From Plasmodium malariae (taxonomy: Eukaryota > Apicomplexa > Aconoidasida > Haemosporida > Plasmodiidae), in NCBI RefSeq assembly GCF_900090045.1, contig NC_041776.1, positions 372,001-436,000 on the forward strand: a stretch of DNA of 64,000 nt. The letters run 5' to 3'. Position numbers and translations under genes: made by a program. Positions 43,564 to 53,806 of this stretch are shown in pieces; positions within the stretch are counted from its first letter, which is position 1, and the number at the start of each line of letters is the position of its first letter. Below the pieces are notes generated by a model. The model saw nothing but the letters and a program-made list of their open reading frames with translations, made no database searches and was not told where the DNA came from.

Positions 43564-44221
43564 ATGACGACTAGCGAAGCGAGTAAGGGTAATGATTTTC
43601 CTTCTTTTTGATGTTGACATGTAAAAAGTACACGTGTTTGGGCATGCATGTGTGCATGTTTTTCATTTGTATATTTGCGTGCATGGTCATATGTATGCTT
43701 ATGCGTACACATGTATCACCCTCTTTTTTCCCCTGTTTTTCATACTAGCAATAAACCTGAAAGATAATCAGTGGGATGTGTCAAACTACAAAAATGAAGA
43801 GATCGTTAAGTTAAACAAAGTGGAACTTAATCATGCTGTGAACATATTTAATTGTGAAAACAGTACAATTGTTATAGAAAATGAAAAATTTAAATCATTA
43901 CAAATACAAAAGTGTGTAAAATGTAATGCCGTTTTAAAAAATTTAATATCATCTATCGAAATAATACATTCAAAAAATATAAAAATTCAAATACTGGGTA
44001 AATGTTCTTCCCTCTCTGTTGATAAATCTGTAGGGGTACAAATATATTTGTCAAAGGAAAACACGGACTGTGAGTTTACAACTGCCTTGTCATCAGAAAT
44101 GAATATTCATTTAGAAAATGCGGAGGGGGATTGGAACGAAATTACAATCCCTGAGCAATTTCAACATCATTTGCAGGATGGAAAACTCAGCACGCGAGTT
44201 TCGGACCTATACAATTTTTAA
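43564..44221 (+). CDS. C-CAP: Cyclase-associated protein, C-terminal domain only (C-CAP)
   Basis: The model is join(43564..43588, 43749..44221), 165 aa, phase 1, acceptor 'CATACTAG|CA'. Exon 1 encodes only 'MTTSEASK'. The body is the right-handed beta-helix C-CAP domain of CAP/Srv2: 'NQWDVSNYKNEEIV' at the start, then short strands 'AVNIFNCENSTIVIE', 'SLQIQKCVKCNAVL', 'SIEIIHSKNIKIQILG', 'VQIYLSKEN' and the terminal hallmark 'EITIPEQF'. Apicomplexan CAPs lack the N-terminal adenylyl-cyclase-binding and polyproline regions, so about 160 aa is the normal size. The family binds monomeric (ADP-)actin and regulates actin turnover; in P. berghei C-CAP is known to matter for mosquito-stage development. 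An alternative donor (GTAAGG at 43583) also keeps the frame and would shorten the N terminus by two residues. Confidence 0.9.
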
Positions 44222-44762
44222 GCTTCAACTGAGAAGTAGTTAAGGGATAGATACGTTATAAGAAGACACATTTAAACACACCATGCATGCACTTCTATTT
44301 CTGAATGGGTTAAATGAGCATTGTAGATGTGAAGGTAAACATCACTGTTGTTTTAGTATGGCAAGTTTTATTGTATCGTGTTGTTCCTTATTACACTTCA
44401 TTACAATTTTTTTTTTTTTTTTTTTTTACTTAACTCTCTTACTATTTGTCACGTCTGTACACCTTTTTCGATTACACTTTATATCTTATCCCTTTATACT
44501 GTGACCACTTTTCATTTTATCTCCCTTTTGATTTTTGGAAAATTAACTGACCCTTTTTGAAATTTTATGAGCATGTTCATAATTTATTAGTACCATAACA
44601 TCAAATAAAAGAAACGAACATTGCCACATGCCCCTTTTTTTTTTTTATAATTAAAAAAGAGGAGGACTTTATGTAGCTTGTAAAATGCACAACATGATAA
44701 TGTATTGTTATTCACACATGAGTAGATCATGTAAAAAAAGCGCCTCCCACTTGTTAAAAAAG

Positions 44763-44799
<37 letters not shown>

Positions 44800-45260
44800 C
44801 ATATATATATACACATACTTCTATTCCCGTAGAGGAAAAAAATCAGCAAGAAGCATATTTTTCACTTCAAATTGAAATATATAATGATGCACTGCTTTTC
44901 ATGCTTATTCATACATTGTACGATTGATCTGAACGAAATTGTAATGGGGCGGAAAAATTAAAAAGAACCAAGGGTAGCAGTATTTTATACCCATAAAGTT
45001 AACAATGCTCTTAAATACTAAAAATTTAAGTTTCTTCATATAGTGGCTTGTTTAAAAAAAAAATTTTTTTCTAATTAACCCCAGAAGGTATTTTAAAATT
45101 AACACCTTAATATTTGCGATCATAGAAGGAGCTTATGTTAAAACATGACCCGGTGCACCTGGAGAAAGCAATTTTTATGTGCAAGTTGTTAAGTATTTTA
45201 TTCGCATACATAATAAGTACATGTACATGTATTTATTCATCCATGTATATATGGCTAAAG

Positions 45261-45294
<34 letters not shown>

Positions 45295-46134
45295 CTTTTC
45301 TTGTTATAAGTAAAGAGCTACCATAATTTATAATTATGTCATTCTGATGATGAAGCAGTGCATGTTCTTTGCTCTACATATAATTTACATTAATTTTTCG
45401 AAATAGCAAAAAAGAAAAAAAAAAAAAAATTTTCTCATATAGTAAGAATATAAAATATATAAGAGTGTTTTTAATTGGGTTTTCACATAAGAGTATTTGC
45501 TATCCATTTTTTTAGCTCAAAAAAAAAAAAAAAAAAAAAGGAAAAAGAAAGAAGAAGAGCAAAGAAGTAAAGAAGCGAAGAAGCAAAGAAGTAAAGAAGC
45601 GAAGAAGCAAAGAAGTAAAGAAGCGAAGAAACAAAGAAGTAAAGAAGCGAAGAAGCAAAGAAGTAAAGAAGCGAAGAAGCAAAGAAGTAAAGAAGCGAAG
45701 AAGCAAAGAAGTAAAGAAACAAAGAAGCAAAGAAGTAAAGAAGCGAAGAAGCAAAGAAGTAAAGAAACAAAGAAGTAAAGAGGGAAAAAAACAAAATAAA
45801 AAAGGACTAAGTAATAAGCAAGAAGTAAGAACAAACATATACGGAGAGAATAAGAAAATAAGGTTGAATGAGACCGAAGCGAGATTCAGAGAAAGGGGGA
45901 ACTCGATTTTATCGAATGACTTGCATTCTCAATACGTTAAATAAAAAAATATAAAACCGCTCAAGATTGTATATAATAGCAGAACATTTGCCGTACAAAT
46001 TTTATATATTAACACGTTACGGTGTATCATTTGCCTTTTAGTGCTTACAGCTTAGTACCCTTTGCTTACAACTCCACATTTACTTCTGCACGCTTACCAT
46101 TCGCTTTTCATCTCCTTAGGGTGCTTTAGGAAAA
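44222..46134. other. Intergenic region between C-CAP and the RAP gene
   Basis: It contains T/A homopolymers (44407-44427, 45265-45293), a (TA)n run (44766-44794), and a purine-only tandem array (45545-45780). A pyrimidine-rich 'TCTCCTTAG' stands 29 bases before the ATG at 46135 and could be a 5' UTR splice acceptor. No gene is seen. Confidence 0.7.
45545..45780. repeat. 24-bp homopurine-rich tandem array
   Basis: About ten units of AAGAAGCGAAGAAGCAAAGAAGTA type are present; the array is almost purely purine on the + strand apart from single C/T positions. All six frames are open across it (Lys/Glu/Ser/Arg on one strand, Phe/Leu/Ser on the other). Confidence 0.9.
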
Positions 46135-47838
46135 ATGAGAATTATAAAGACAGCTGTCGATAAGTGCCATTTCTTGCCCATGCTGGCAAAGAGAAGAATA
46201 AGCTGCTTACCTATCCTTGGCACAATAAATAGAGCGTGTACTAAAATCAAAGGGGTTAACTCAAATTCAAGTAGATTAAACGAGCTTGTGCTGTACCGAA
46301 ATGTTACTACCAACGTTTTGGAAAAAAAAAGAGAGAACAATGTGGAAGAATACATGACTAATGATGAGATAATAAATTTTTTTGAAGAGAACAAGAATAT
46401 GAATATAGACAAACTATACAATTTGATTAAAACTTTAAGTAGAAAAAAAATTGAAGAAAGGAAAAAAATAGTAGAAAATGAGAAATTTTTAAATTTTATA
46501 GAAGAGATAGAAAATCGTATAAGTATTATGAACACTAGATATTTGTGTAATTTTGCTTTAAGGTTAGCTAGTATATCAATAAATAATGATGAAATAAAGA
46601 AAGTACTTACAAAAATAAGTGAGCATGCATTAAAAAAGATAAATATGAATCCACGTGACCTAGTTGGAATAGGTTATTCCTTAGGTTTATGTAATAACAT
46701 GAATGAATATTTTTTTGAACATTTGAAAAAAGAAACAATATCTAATATTGATGCGTATACACCAACTTTATTAACTCAATTATTAGAATGTATGAGATTA
46801 TCACAGAATTTAGATGTTGAATTAACAAATTTAATAGTTGAAAAGATGTGCGAAGAAATAGATAGATTTACTACCAGAGATGTAACATTAGCTTTGAAAA
46901 CATTATCCATGGCTGGTATACCACGAGGATTTTTAATTCGTCGTTTGTGTAATTTAGTTTTTGACAATATATCCCATTTTCATCATACAGCGTTAATTAA
47001 TATTATATACAACTTGACAAAATTGAAATTCACTACAAATAACCATATTGACGTTATATATAAAAATGTAGAAGAGCATTTAGAAAATTGTAACACAACT
47101 ACTTTATGCGAATTGTTGTATACATTTTATATGAATGAAATAAATGAAGAAAACAGAATTAACAAAATTTTGGAAAACATAAATTATGAGCATTTTAATA
47201 CAACTAAAACTGCTGTTATAATTGATTTTATTCATGCATGTACTTATTACACCAAATATGTGGATAAAGAAAAATTCGAAAATTTAATTTCTTTATTATT
47301 TAGCAGAAATGTTCCAAAGTCTTTAACCTTAATAGCAAAAATTAGAGAACCAATTTATTTCTTGTCAGCTGATAGTACCTTTAAATTTGACTTAAATAAT
47401 ATTTCCCCATCGTGGCTAAATGCTATGAATGATTTTTTAAGAATAGATCATGAAAAATTGCAAGCCTTAAAAACCTTCCATGAAGTACAAAATGTTTTGA
47501 ATATAATTGCTCCAAATTTTAAATTAAATTTTGTTCCACTACAAATTACTCATTCTTATTCTGTAGATTTTATTGAAAATGAGAAAAAAATTGTAATAGA
47601 CTTGGATACCATCGTAAGACATACCTCTTTCCAAATTAAACACAAATACTTTGAAAATTTGGGATATAAAACAGCCAAAATTCATTTCTGGAAATGGAGA
47701 AAATGCAGGTCAGAAAAGGAACAACAAAACTACTTATGTGATATCTTATATTCAGTAACTGACCAGAAAAAAAATTTGGAAGAAATTAATCAACATGAAG
47801 GGGAAAAAAAAATGGACACTACCCAGCATGACAGCTAG
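46135..47838 (+). CDS. RAP-domain protein (mitochondrial RNA-binding, FASTK-like)
   Basis: The 567-aa single-exon product starts in a strong Plasmodium context (AGGAAAAATG). The N terminus ('MRIIKTAVDKCHFLPMLAKR') is basic and could target mitochondria. Residues about 75-440 are repeated helical pairs typical of FASTK/heptatricopeptide-type RAP proteins ('RNVTTNVLEKKREN', 'YLCNFALRLASISIN', 'PRDLVGIGYSLGLC', 'TPTLLTQLLECMRLS', 'TRDVTLALKTLSMAG'). The C terminus (about 460-533) is the RAP domain, an endonuclease-like fold: 'SVDFIENEKKIVIDLD' and 'FENLGYKTAKIHFWKW'. RAP proteins in Plasmodium act in maturation or assembly of the fragmented mitochondrial rRNAs. From memory this is the position of PF3D7_0105200 (PfRAP01) in P. 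falciparum. The acidic-residue positions usual in an active nuclease are not obvious. Confidence 0.9.
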   Translation: MRIIKTAVDKCHFLPMLAKRRISCLPILGTINRACTKIKGVNSNSSRLNELVLYRNVTTNVLEKKRENNVEEYMTNDEIINFFEENKNMNIDKLYNLIKTLSRKKIEERKKIVENEKFLNFIEEIENRISIMNTRYLCNFALRLASISINNDEIKKVLTKISEHALKKINMNPRDLVGIGYSLGLCNNMNEYFFEHLKKETISNIDAYTPTLLTQLLECMRLSQNLDVELTNLIVEKMCEEIDRFTTRDVTLALKTLSMAGIPRGFLIRRLCNLVFDNISHFHHTALINIIYNLTKLKFTTNNHIDVIYKNVEEHLENCNTTTLCELLYTFYMNEINEENRINKILENINYEHFNTTKTAVIIDFIHACTYYTKYVDKEKFENLISLLFSRNVPKSLTLIAKIREPIYFLSADSTFKFDLNNISPSWLNAMNDFLRIDHEKLQALKTFHEVQNVLNIIAPNFKLNFVPLQITHSYSVDFIENEKKIVIDLDTIVRHTSFQIKHKYFENLGYKTAKIHFWKWRKCRSEKEQQNYLCDILYSVTDQKKNLEEINQHEGEKKMDTTQHDS

Positions 47839-48700
47839 ACAGACATATAGTTAGACTTTTTTAAAGCTAACGTATAATTATGTCCTCTCCTGCATCTATA
47901 CAGGTGCATATAAATATATGCACGTGTGCAGAGTTGCACAAATAAATGTAGGAGGCGTACTCGCGCATGCTAAGAGAAGTTTACCAAGAGCCCGCAGTGA
48001 TGAAGAAACATTCGCGCGGAACACGAGAACGGCAATTCTGACATAAATTTAACAGAAATTTATGAGCACTTTAGGTTTATAAAACGTGTGTGTGCAATGT
48101 TTGGTAATATGTTTGGTAAAATGGTTGGAAAATGGTTGGAAAAATGGTTGGAAAAATGGTTGGAAAAATGGTTGGAAAAATGGTTGGAAAAATGGTTGGA
48201 AAAATGTGCATTAGGAAGAAAAGAGGGAGAAAAAAAAAAAAAAAAAAAAACGTGCATTAATTTGCGTATATACCTTGTCATTTTTATCAGCTAGCTAATA
48301 TTATGTGTATTTATATATATATAAATATATATATTTTTTTTTTTTTTTTTTTTTTTGTTATTTTTATGAACCGTTCATAATATTTTAATTAATCCTGTAG
48401 ATACACACGCACACACGAATATGAATATATTCATACATATATCTCCCATGCATATTTATCCATGTGGATCCAATTAGTAACTTTTAGATTGTTTTCAAAT
48501 GGAGTTAATTGAAAAGTGAATGTCATGTTACATTTTCCTGTTAAAGGTGTTCCAAAAAGGGATATATATTTATATATACATATTACATATGACGCATTAT
48601 ACATAACATATGATATATATATATATATTATACACATATTTACACATACGAAAGATGCTCACGAAATAAAAGAAATATTTCGCAGAAATGTAAAAAGAAG
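47839..48700. other. Convergent 3' intergenic region
   Basis: The region lies between the RAP gene (+) and the CX9C gene (-). It contains a 12-bp array at 48115-48208, A/T homopolymers and (TA)n. No gene is seen. Confidence 0.75.
48115..48208. repeat. 12-bp tandem array (ATGGTTGGAAAA)
   Basis: Seven to eight almost identical dodecamers occur, and both strands are open through them. They are placed downstream of the RAP gene. Confidence 0.9.
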
Positions 48701-49153
48701 TTAAAAAATGCCCTTATTGTCGTCCTTGTGGTCATCCTTGCTGATGGCCTTGCTTCTTTCAAAGGATAATTGTTGCGAAAATGAGTAATCTTTTAACTCT
48801 GGTTTTTTGTATTTAAATCGACTTGTCTCATTAAAAATTTTAAAATACTCTAAAACTTTTATGTAATTCCGTGGTTTGCTTATATCTTCCTTCTGATTTA
48901 TTGATGACAAACATTGCAAGTACCTTGTGCCTTCGATTTTGCACTTGGAAATAGTATGAGGATATTTTCTCAAGCAGTTAATGAACTTACCCCATAAACT
49001 ATCACATGGGTTTTTTTCAAAAGTCCTTTGATTTTTTTTTTGAATTTTATATAAAATTTCTTTGCCTTGCCACCACTCAATTAAGGGAAAATGTTTTTGT
49101 AATTTTGCTACGGGAAATAACAATTCGTTGTTTCTTTTTTTGCTGCAACTCAT
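48701..49153 (-). CDS. Twin CX9C (CHCH-type) protein, probably mitochondrial intermembrane space
   Basis: The 150-aa product has two CX9C motifs, 'CDSLWGKFINC' (C50, C60) and 'CKIEGTRYLQC' (C71, C81), joined by a 10-residue loop. This is the antiparallel helical hairpin with two disulphides of CHCH proteins imported through the MIA40/ERV1 relay. Plasmodium lacks a recognisable Mia40 but keeps Erv1 (established knowledge), so how it is oxidised is of interest. The N-terminal 48 residues are basic and hydrophobic ('LLFPVAKLQKHFPLIEWW'). The C-terminal 65 residues are charged and without motif. Candidate roles are respiratory complex assembly, a respiratory-chain subunit or a mitoribosomal protein (mS37-like); the sequence does not decide. 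The start is the ATG at 49153-49151; single exon. Confidence 0.8.
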   Translation of the reverse strand: MSCSKKRNNELLFPVAKLQKHFPLIEWWQGKEILYKIQKKNQRTFEKNPCDSLWGKFINCLRKYPHTISKCKIEGTRYLQCLSSINQKEDISKPRNYIKVLEYFKIFNETSRFKYKKPELKDYSFSQQLSFERSKAISKDDHKDDNKGIF

Positions 49154-49489
49154 TTAGTCCAAAAAAAATAAAATATAAAAAAAGACATAATAAACAACAA
49201 TATTAAAATTTGTCATATATGACTACGAAATAAGATATACACTTCCGCAAACAGGGATTACATATCACCATCCAAAAATACGCATTTTACTTCATCAGTG
49301 CCAAAGTCCTATGTTTGTAGCACCTTGTTTTTTCTATTTTGATGCACTGTATAATCTTCCTCAAGTATATGAACAATTTCGTATTAGCATATTTTAATTT
49401 TTTTTTTTTTTTTTTATTTATGCGCGAGGAATATTTATTTGTGCGTATTTTGCATTCCTTTCCTCATGGAAAAATAATAGAATAACAGA

Positions 49490-49620
49490 ATATCAGAATA
49501 GCACAATATCAGAATAGCACAATATCAGAATAGCACAATATCAGAATATCACAATATCAGAATAGCACAATAACAAAATAAGAGAATAAGAGAATATCAG
49601 AATATCAGAATATCAAAATA
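49490..49620. repeat. Degenerate AGAATA(T/G)CACAATATC array
   Basis: Units of about 16-17 bp built of AGAATAGCACAATATC recur five to eight times, decaying into AAGAGAATAAGAGAATATC. Confidence 0.75.
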
Positions 49621-50019
49621 AGAGAAATAACTGAATAAATACTTACAACACACCGACGTTAAGCAGAATGGTGTGCAAAAAAAGAAAAAATCTTTTTTGC
49701 ATTTTATTTTTTTTTTTTGTTATTTCCGTATTTCCCCCTTTTTTATTCCTTCGACGTTTAAATTTTGACAGTCCCCTAAAAAACACAGTCTCTTAAAAGT
49801 ACCACAATATGGCACTTTCCTACTGTAATAACGTTTTTCTTTTTTTTTTTTTTTTTTCTTAAATCTTTTTAAATTATAAACAAAAGAAATGGGTCATATA
49901 ACCATTATATAAATTTTCTATAAAATTACATGAAGTTCAATTTTTTTTTTTCTTCTTATTTTTTCGTTTTATATTTATCCGTTCTTATTTATACATTTCA
50001 TGAATTTTATAAACATATA

Positions 50020-50305
50020 TATATATATACATAAACATGTTATATATAAACATAAACATGTTATATATATACATAAATATATTATATATATACATAAATG
50101 TATTATATATATACATAAACATGTTATATATATACATAAATATATTATATATATACATAAATGTATTATATATATACATAAACATACTATATATATACAT
50201 AAATATATTATATATATACATAAATATATTATATATATACATAAATGTATTATATATATACATAAACATACTATATATATACATAAATATATTATATATA
50301 TATAC
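50020..50305. repeat. AT-rich array (TATATATACATAAATATAT)
   Basis: About fourteen units of 18-20 bp alternate ATAAACATGTT, ATAAATATATT, ATAAATGTATT and ATAAACATACT cores separated by ATATATATAC. It is open in several frames and not coding. Confidence 0.9.
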
Positions 50306-51025
50306 ATATAGATATGCTCACTTTCGTTAATGCACAATGTTTCAGCTTGTTCTTATATATTCACTTAAACGCTTTTCTTTTTTGTTTCTATTGCACAGTA
50401 CCCATTGGCTGATGCCAGTGTAAATACATATATCGCATTTCTGTTGAGCTATCAATGAACTTTTTAAAATACTTATTTTGAACATAATTTATTGTTTACA
50501 TGTTATTCAAGAAAGTAAGCGCACGAACGGATCAGAATATAGTGACCTCACATATATAAATACATACATAAAAACATATATAAATATATATATAAATATA
50601 GGGATATATATATATATATAATATATATATATACATATATAAGCAGTATACAGTGTCCGAGTGCTTTATAAGAGTGGAATGCAAGTTTACGTTACACTTG
50701 TTTCTTTTACCTTGCTCTAAAGATGATACGTATTGTATATTGAAAAATAAGAAATATGCATGTTTATTCGTCTTTTAATGTTCTGATGCTTTTATATATT
50801 GGTATTTTTTATTTTTCCACGTGTACATGTTTACATTTTGATATTTCCTTTTTTGAAGTTAACACAAGGATGGATAGCTAAATGTGCAGAATGTTTTCTT
50901 TTTTTTTTTAAAGTTCCGTTAAGTGAACATAAAAAAAGAAAAAAAAGAAAACGATATTTTTATAAAATCGAGATAGCAAAAATGGATATGAACACATGGA
51001 TGTAATGCGCATGAAGTTTAATTTT

Positions 51026-51300
51026 ATTCATTTTGAATATAATTTTTATTCATTTTGAATATAATTTTTATTCATTTTGAATATAATTTTTATTCATTTT
51101 GAATATAATTTTTATTCATTTTGAATATAATTTTTATTCATTTTGAATATAATTTTTATTCATTTTGAATATAATTTTTATTCATTTTGAATATAATTTT
51201 TATTCATTTTGAATATAATTTTTATTCATTTTGAATATAATTTTTATTCATTTTGAATATAATTTTATTCATTTTGAATATAATTTTATTCATTTTGAAT
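51026..51300. repeat. 22-bp tandem array, 13 copies, each with a 5-bp dyad
   Basis: ATTCATTTTGAAT starts at 51026, 51048, 51070, 51092, 51114, 51136, 51158, 51180, 51202, 51224, 51246, 51267 and 51288. Eleven copies have exactly 22-bp spacing and the last two steps are 21 bp. Within each unit ATTCA and TGAAT are perfect inverted repeats around TTT. Units are essentially identical. Confidence 0.95.
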
Positions 51301-52000
51301 TTTATTTTTATTTATTTTTTTGCTGTGTGATATGAAGCAAAAATAATGAAGTGGTAGAAAGTCAAAAAAAGTTTGAAGAGAATGAAAGTGAAGGGGGGGG
51401 GGTAAGGGGCTGAAGGTATTATTATCATCAACAGTTCATAGTTAAATTCGAATCATAGACGACTTTTGTCATTATTTGTAGGTCGATAATATTATGTTTC
51501 ATCTTTTAGGGTTTGTTGTAAGTATAATTATAGTGGGAAAATGAAAGAAGTTAAATAAATTATGATAAAACTAAATGAATTATGATAAATTAAGCCCATT
51601 ACATGTTAAGAAGAATCAGAATTGTTGGTAATTATTTCATAATGGATGTAAATGTGAAGAAGTGTACACTTATGTTGAGCAGACCAATCGACGCTTTTAA
51701 ACTTGACAAGCAGAACAAAGAAAAAAAAAAAAAAGGAATGAAAATGAAAAATATCAACATGTGTGTATATATATATATATATAGTATGTATAATAATATA
51801 TGTATATGTGAGGAGTACATAAGTTGAGGATATAATTTAACATAATAATGTTACTTGCAGAAATTATACAGAAAATTTTTCTCAAGATTTTCATTTCTTC
51901 TGTTAGGAAAGTCCCCGAGATAAACGATTATATTTTTAAAATTTTTATTTTTTTTTTTAGGAAAGCTAATAACTTGATAAGTTTATTAATCTTATAATTA

Positions 52001-52029
52001 CTTTGTAAGAATTTTAATTCTTTACAAAG
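52001..52029. other. Inverted repeat / potential RNA hairpin
   Basis: CTTTGTAAGAATT (52001-52013) is the reverse complement of the downstream AATTCTTTACAAAG (52016-52029) apart from one extra T, giving a 13-bp stem with a single bulge and a very small loop. No RNA family is recognised. Confidence 0.6.
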
Positions 52030-52268
52030 TTTTATTTAAAATAGCGAGTTAAATGTAACATGTGTTATTGTTTTCTTTTTTTATAACATTACAGAATGGG
52101 GCTTATACTTATGTTAAATTTATGTATCCCGCGTGTGCTTGTGCATATACGTATATTTATACGTGTGCTTGTGCATGCACTTATACATAAACATACACAT
52201 ATGCATGCATATATACATATAATGTACACACGTTTGTATCATCATATAAATGTGTAGAAGTATATTTT

Positions 52269-52299
<31 letters not shown>

Positions 52300-52647
52300 A
52301 TCGTATGCATAAACTGCATGAGGAAAGTGAAAACTTGTCCGTTTGCGATAGATATTAATAAAAAAAATTTATAAGAAAAGGGGGATATAACAAAAAATAT
52401 TCCATTATCTGACTATTTAATTATATGTTTGTAATTTTTTCTCGAGCAAAAAAAAAGTCTTTCGTACATATTAACTTAGACATTTTATGCCATACACCCT
52501 CGTCCCTTGTTTACTTCTTTGATCATTCGTTACACTTTTTAATATAATACCACGTTCATCCGAAAGTTAGAGGGTATTTCTTTTGAATCCTTTTAAAATG
52601 TAATTACATTCATAGCATAATTTTAAAAGGCTATTATTTTTTCCTTT

Positions 52648-52679
<32 letters not shown>

Positions 52680-53020
52680 CTTATTTTGTTTTCCCCTCAA
52701 TTCGTGTACCTACTGATATAGAGTATTATGAATTCTGCTGCCATAATTTCATAAAATAGAAAAGCGCAAACGGATATTCTACCAATTTAATGCTTTTATA
52801 TATATTCTTTATATGCGTATGTGTGCATATCGGTATATTATATGTATGTACAAATAGTGCAGAACAGCAACATCGTTCATTGTATCGCACCCCTTGGTTC
52901 TTATATTACGTGTATCAGTGCGACTAATCATGCTCATTCGCTATTTTGAACAAGTAAAATTTAAGCAGCGATTAAGCAACGAGTAGCCAATAGTTTGAAG
53001 TTGAAAAAAAAAAATAGGCA

Positions 53021-53200
53021 GTACAAATAGGCAGTACAAATAGGCAGTACAAATAGGCAGTAAAAATAGGCAGTACAAATAGGCAGTACAAATAGGCAGT
53101 AAAAATAGGCAGTAAAAATAGGCAGTACAAATAGGCAATAAAAATAGGCAATAAAAATAGGCAGTACAAATAGGCAATAAAAATAGGCAATAAAAACAGC
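53021..53200. repeat. 13-bp tandem array (AATAGGCAGTACA)
   Basis: About thirteen copies of a 13-bp unit with AGTACA, AGTAAAA or AATAAAA variants lie about 600 bp downstream of the NPT1 stop codon. The period is not a multiple of three, yet all three - strand frames are open. Confidence 0.9.
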
Positions 53201-53806
53201 CAACAAAATATTCAATACTAAAACTTAAAAATATAAAAATTTATGGAACGAATTTTAATTTAATAAAGAAAAAAATATTTAAACATAAACACATTTAGCA
53301 CCAGAAGTGCATTGAGCAACATGAACATGTGCATATTTATTGTGAAAAATTAATTTTAAAAACTTAAAAGTTGATAAAAAAAAATATGAGAAAACATTAA
53401 AAGAGGAGATATATGCACTGGGTTTGTGTCTTCTTCAAAATATGCGCATATCCAAAGTGATTACAATACAACAACATATAAACAAAAATATGTGTCCTCA
53501 CGAGGAGGTACTTCTCCCTCTAGCGTTTTTCAAATTTGTTCTTTACAAATGCGTTTAAAAAAGAACAAAATGGAAAAAGGTTATAAGGAGTTAAATATAC
53601 AGCATTAGCACATATATATGTTCATACTTGAGTCGATACACATGCTGATAACACATATGTACATACGTATCCACTATCCCAGTGAACCCTCGCATTCGCT
53701 CTAACGCAGGCTTTGCCATGACAAACGCATGAGATATATCAGTCCAACTTTAACCAATATATTATTTTTGGAAAAATAAAGAAAAAAAATTTTTTTTCTT
53801 TTCCCC

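Larger units (their letters stand above)
49154..53806. other. 4.65-kb intergenic region, gene-poor and repeat-rich
   Basis: This includes the promoter side of the CX9C gene and the 3' side of the NPT1 gene. It contains a CAGAATA(G/T)CACAATAT array (49490-49620), a long ATATATACATAAATATATT array (50020-50305), a 13-copy 22-bp array with internal dyad (51026-51300), a hairpin (52001-52029), a T run of more than 25 bases (52652-52679) and a 13-bp array (53021-53200). A short ATG frame at 51603 (MLRRIRIVGNYF...) is too weak to call. Two further genes might be expected here from gene counts in relatives, but I cannot find them. Confidence 0.65.

Noticed and set aside
45497..45838. Lys/Glu/Ser/Arg frame and its Leu/Phe mirror
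   Set aside because: They arise from a homopurine tandem array open in all six frames.
51026..51300. CRISPR-like array
   Set aside because: The repeats are contiguous with no unique spacers, and the genome is eukaryotic; the same holds for the other arrays.
51603..51827. Short ATG frame starting MLRRIRIVGNYFIMDVNVKK
   Set aside because: About 38 plausible residues and then poly-Lys and (TA)n. It could be a tiny mitochondrial protein or an exon, but there is no homology or splice support.
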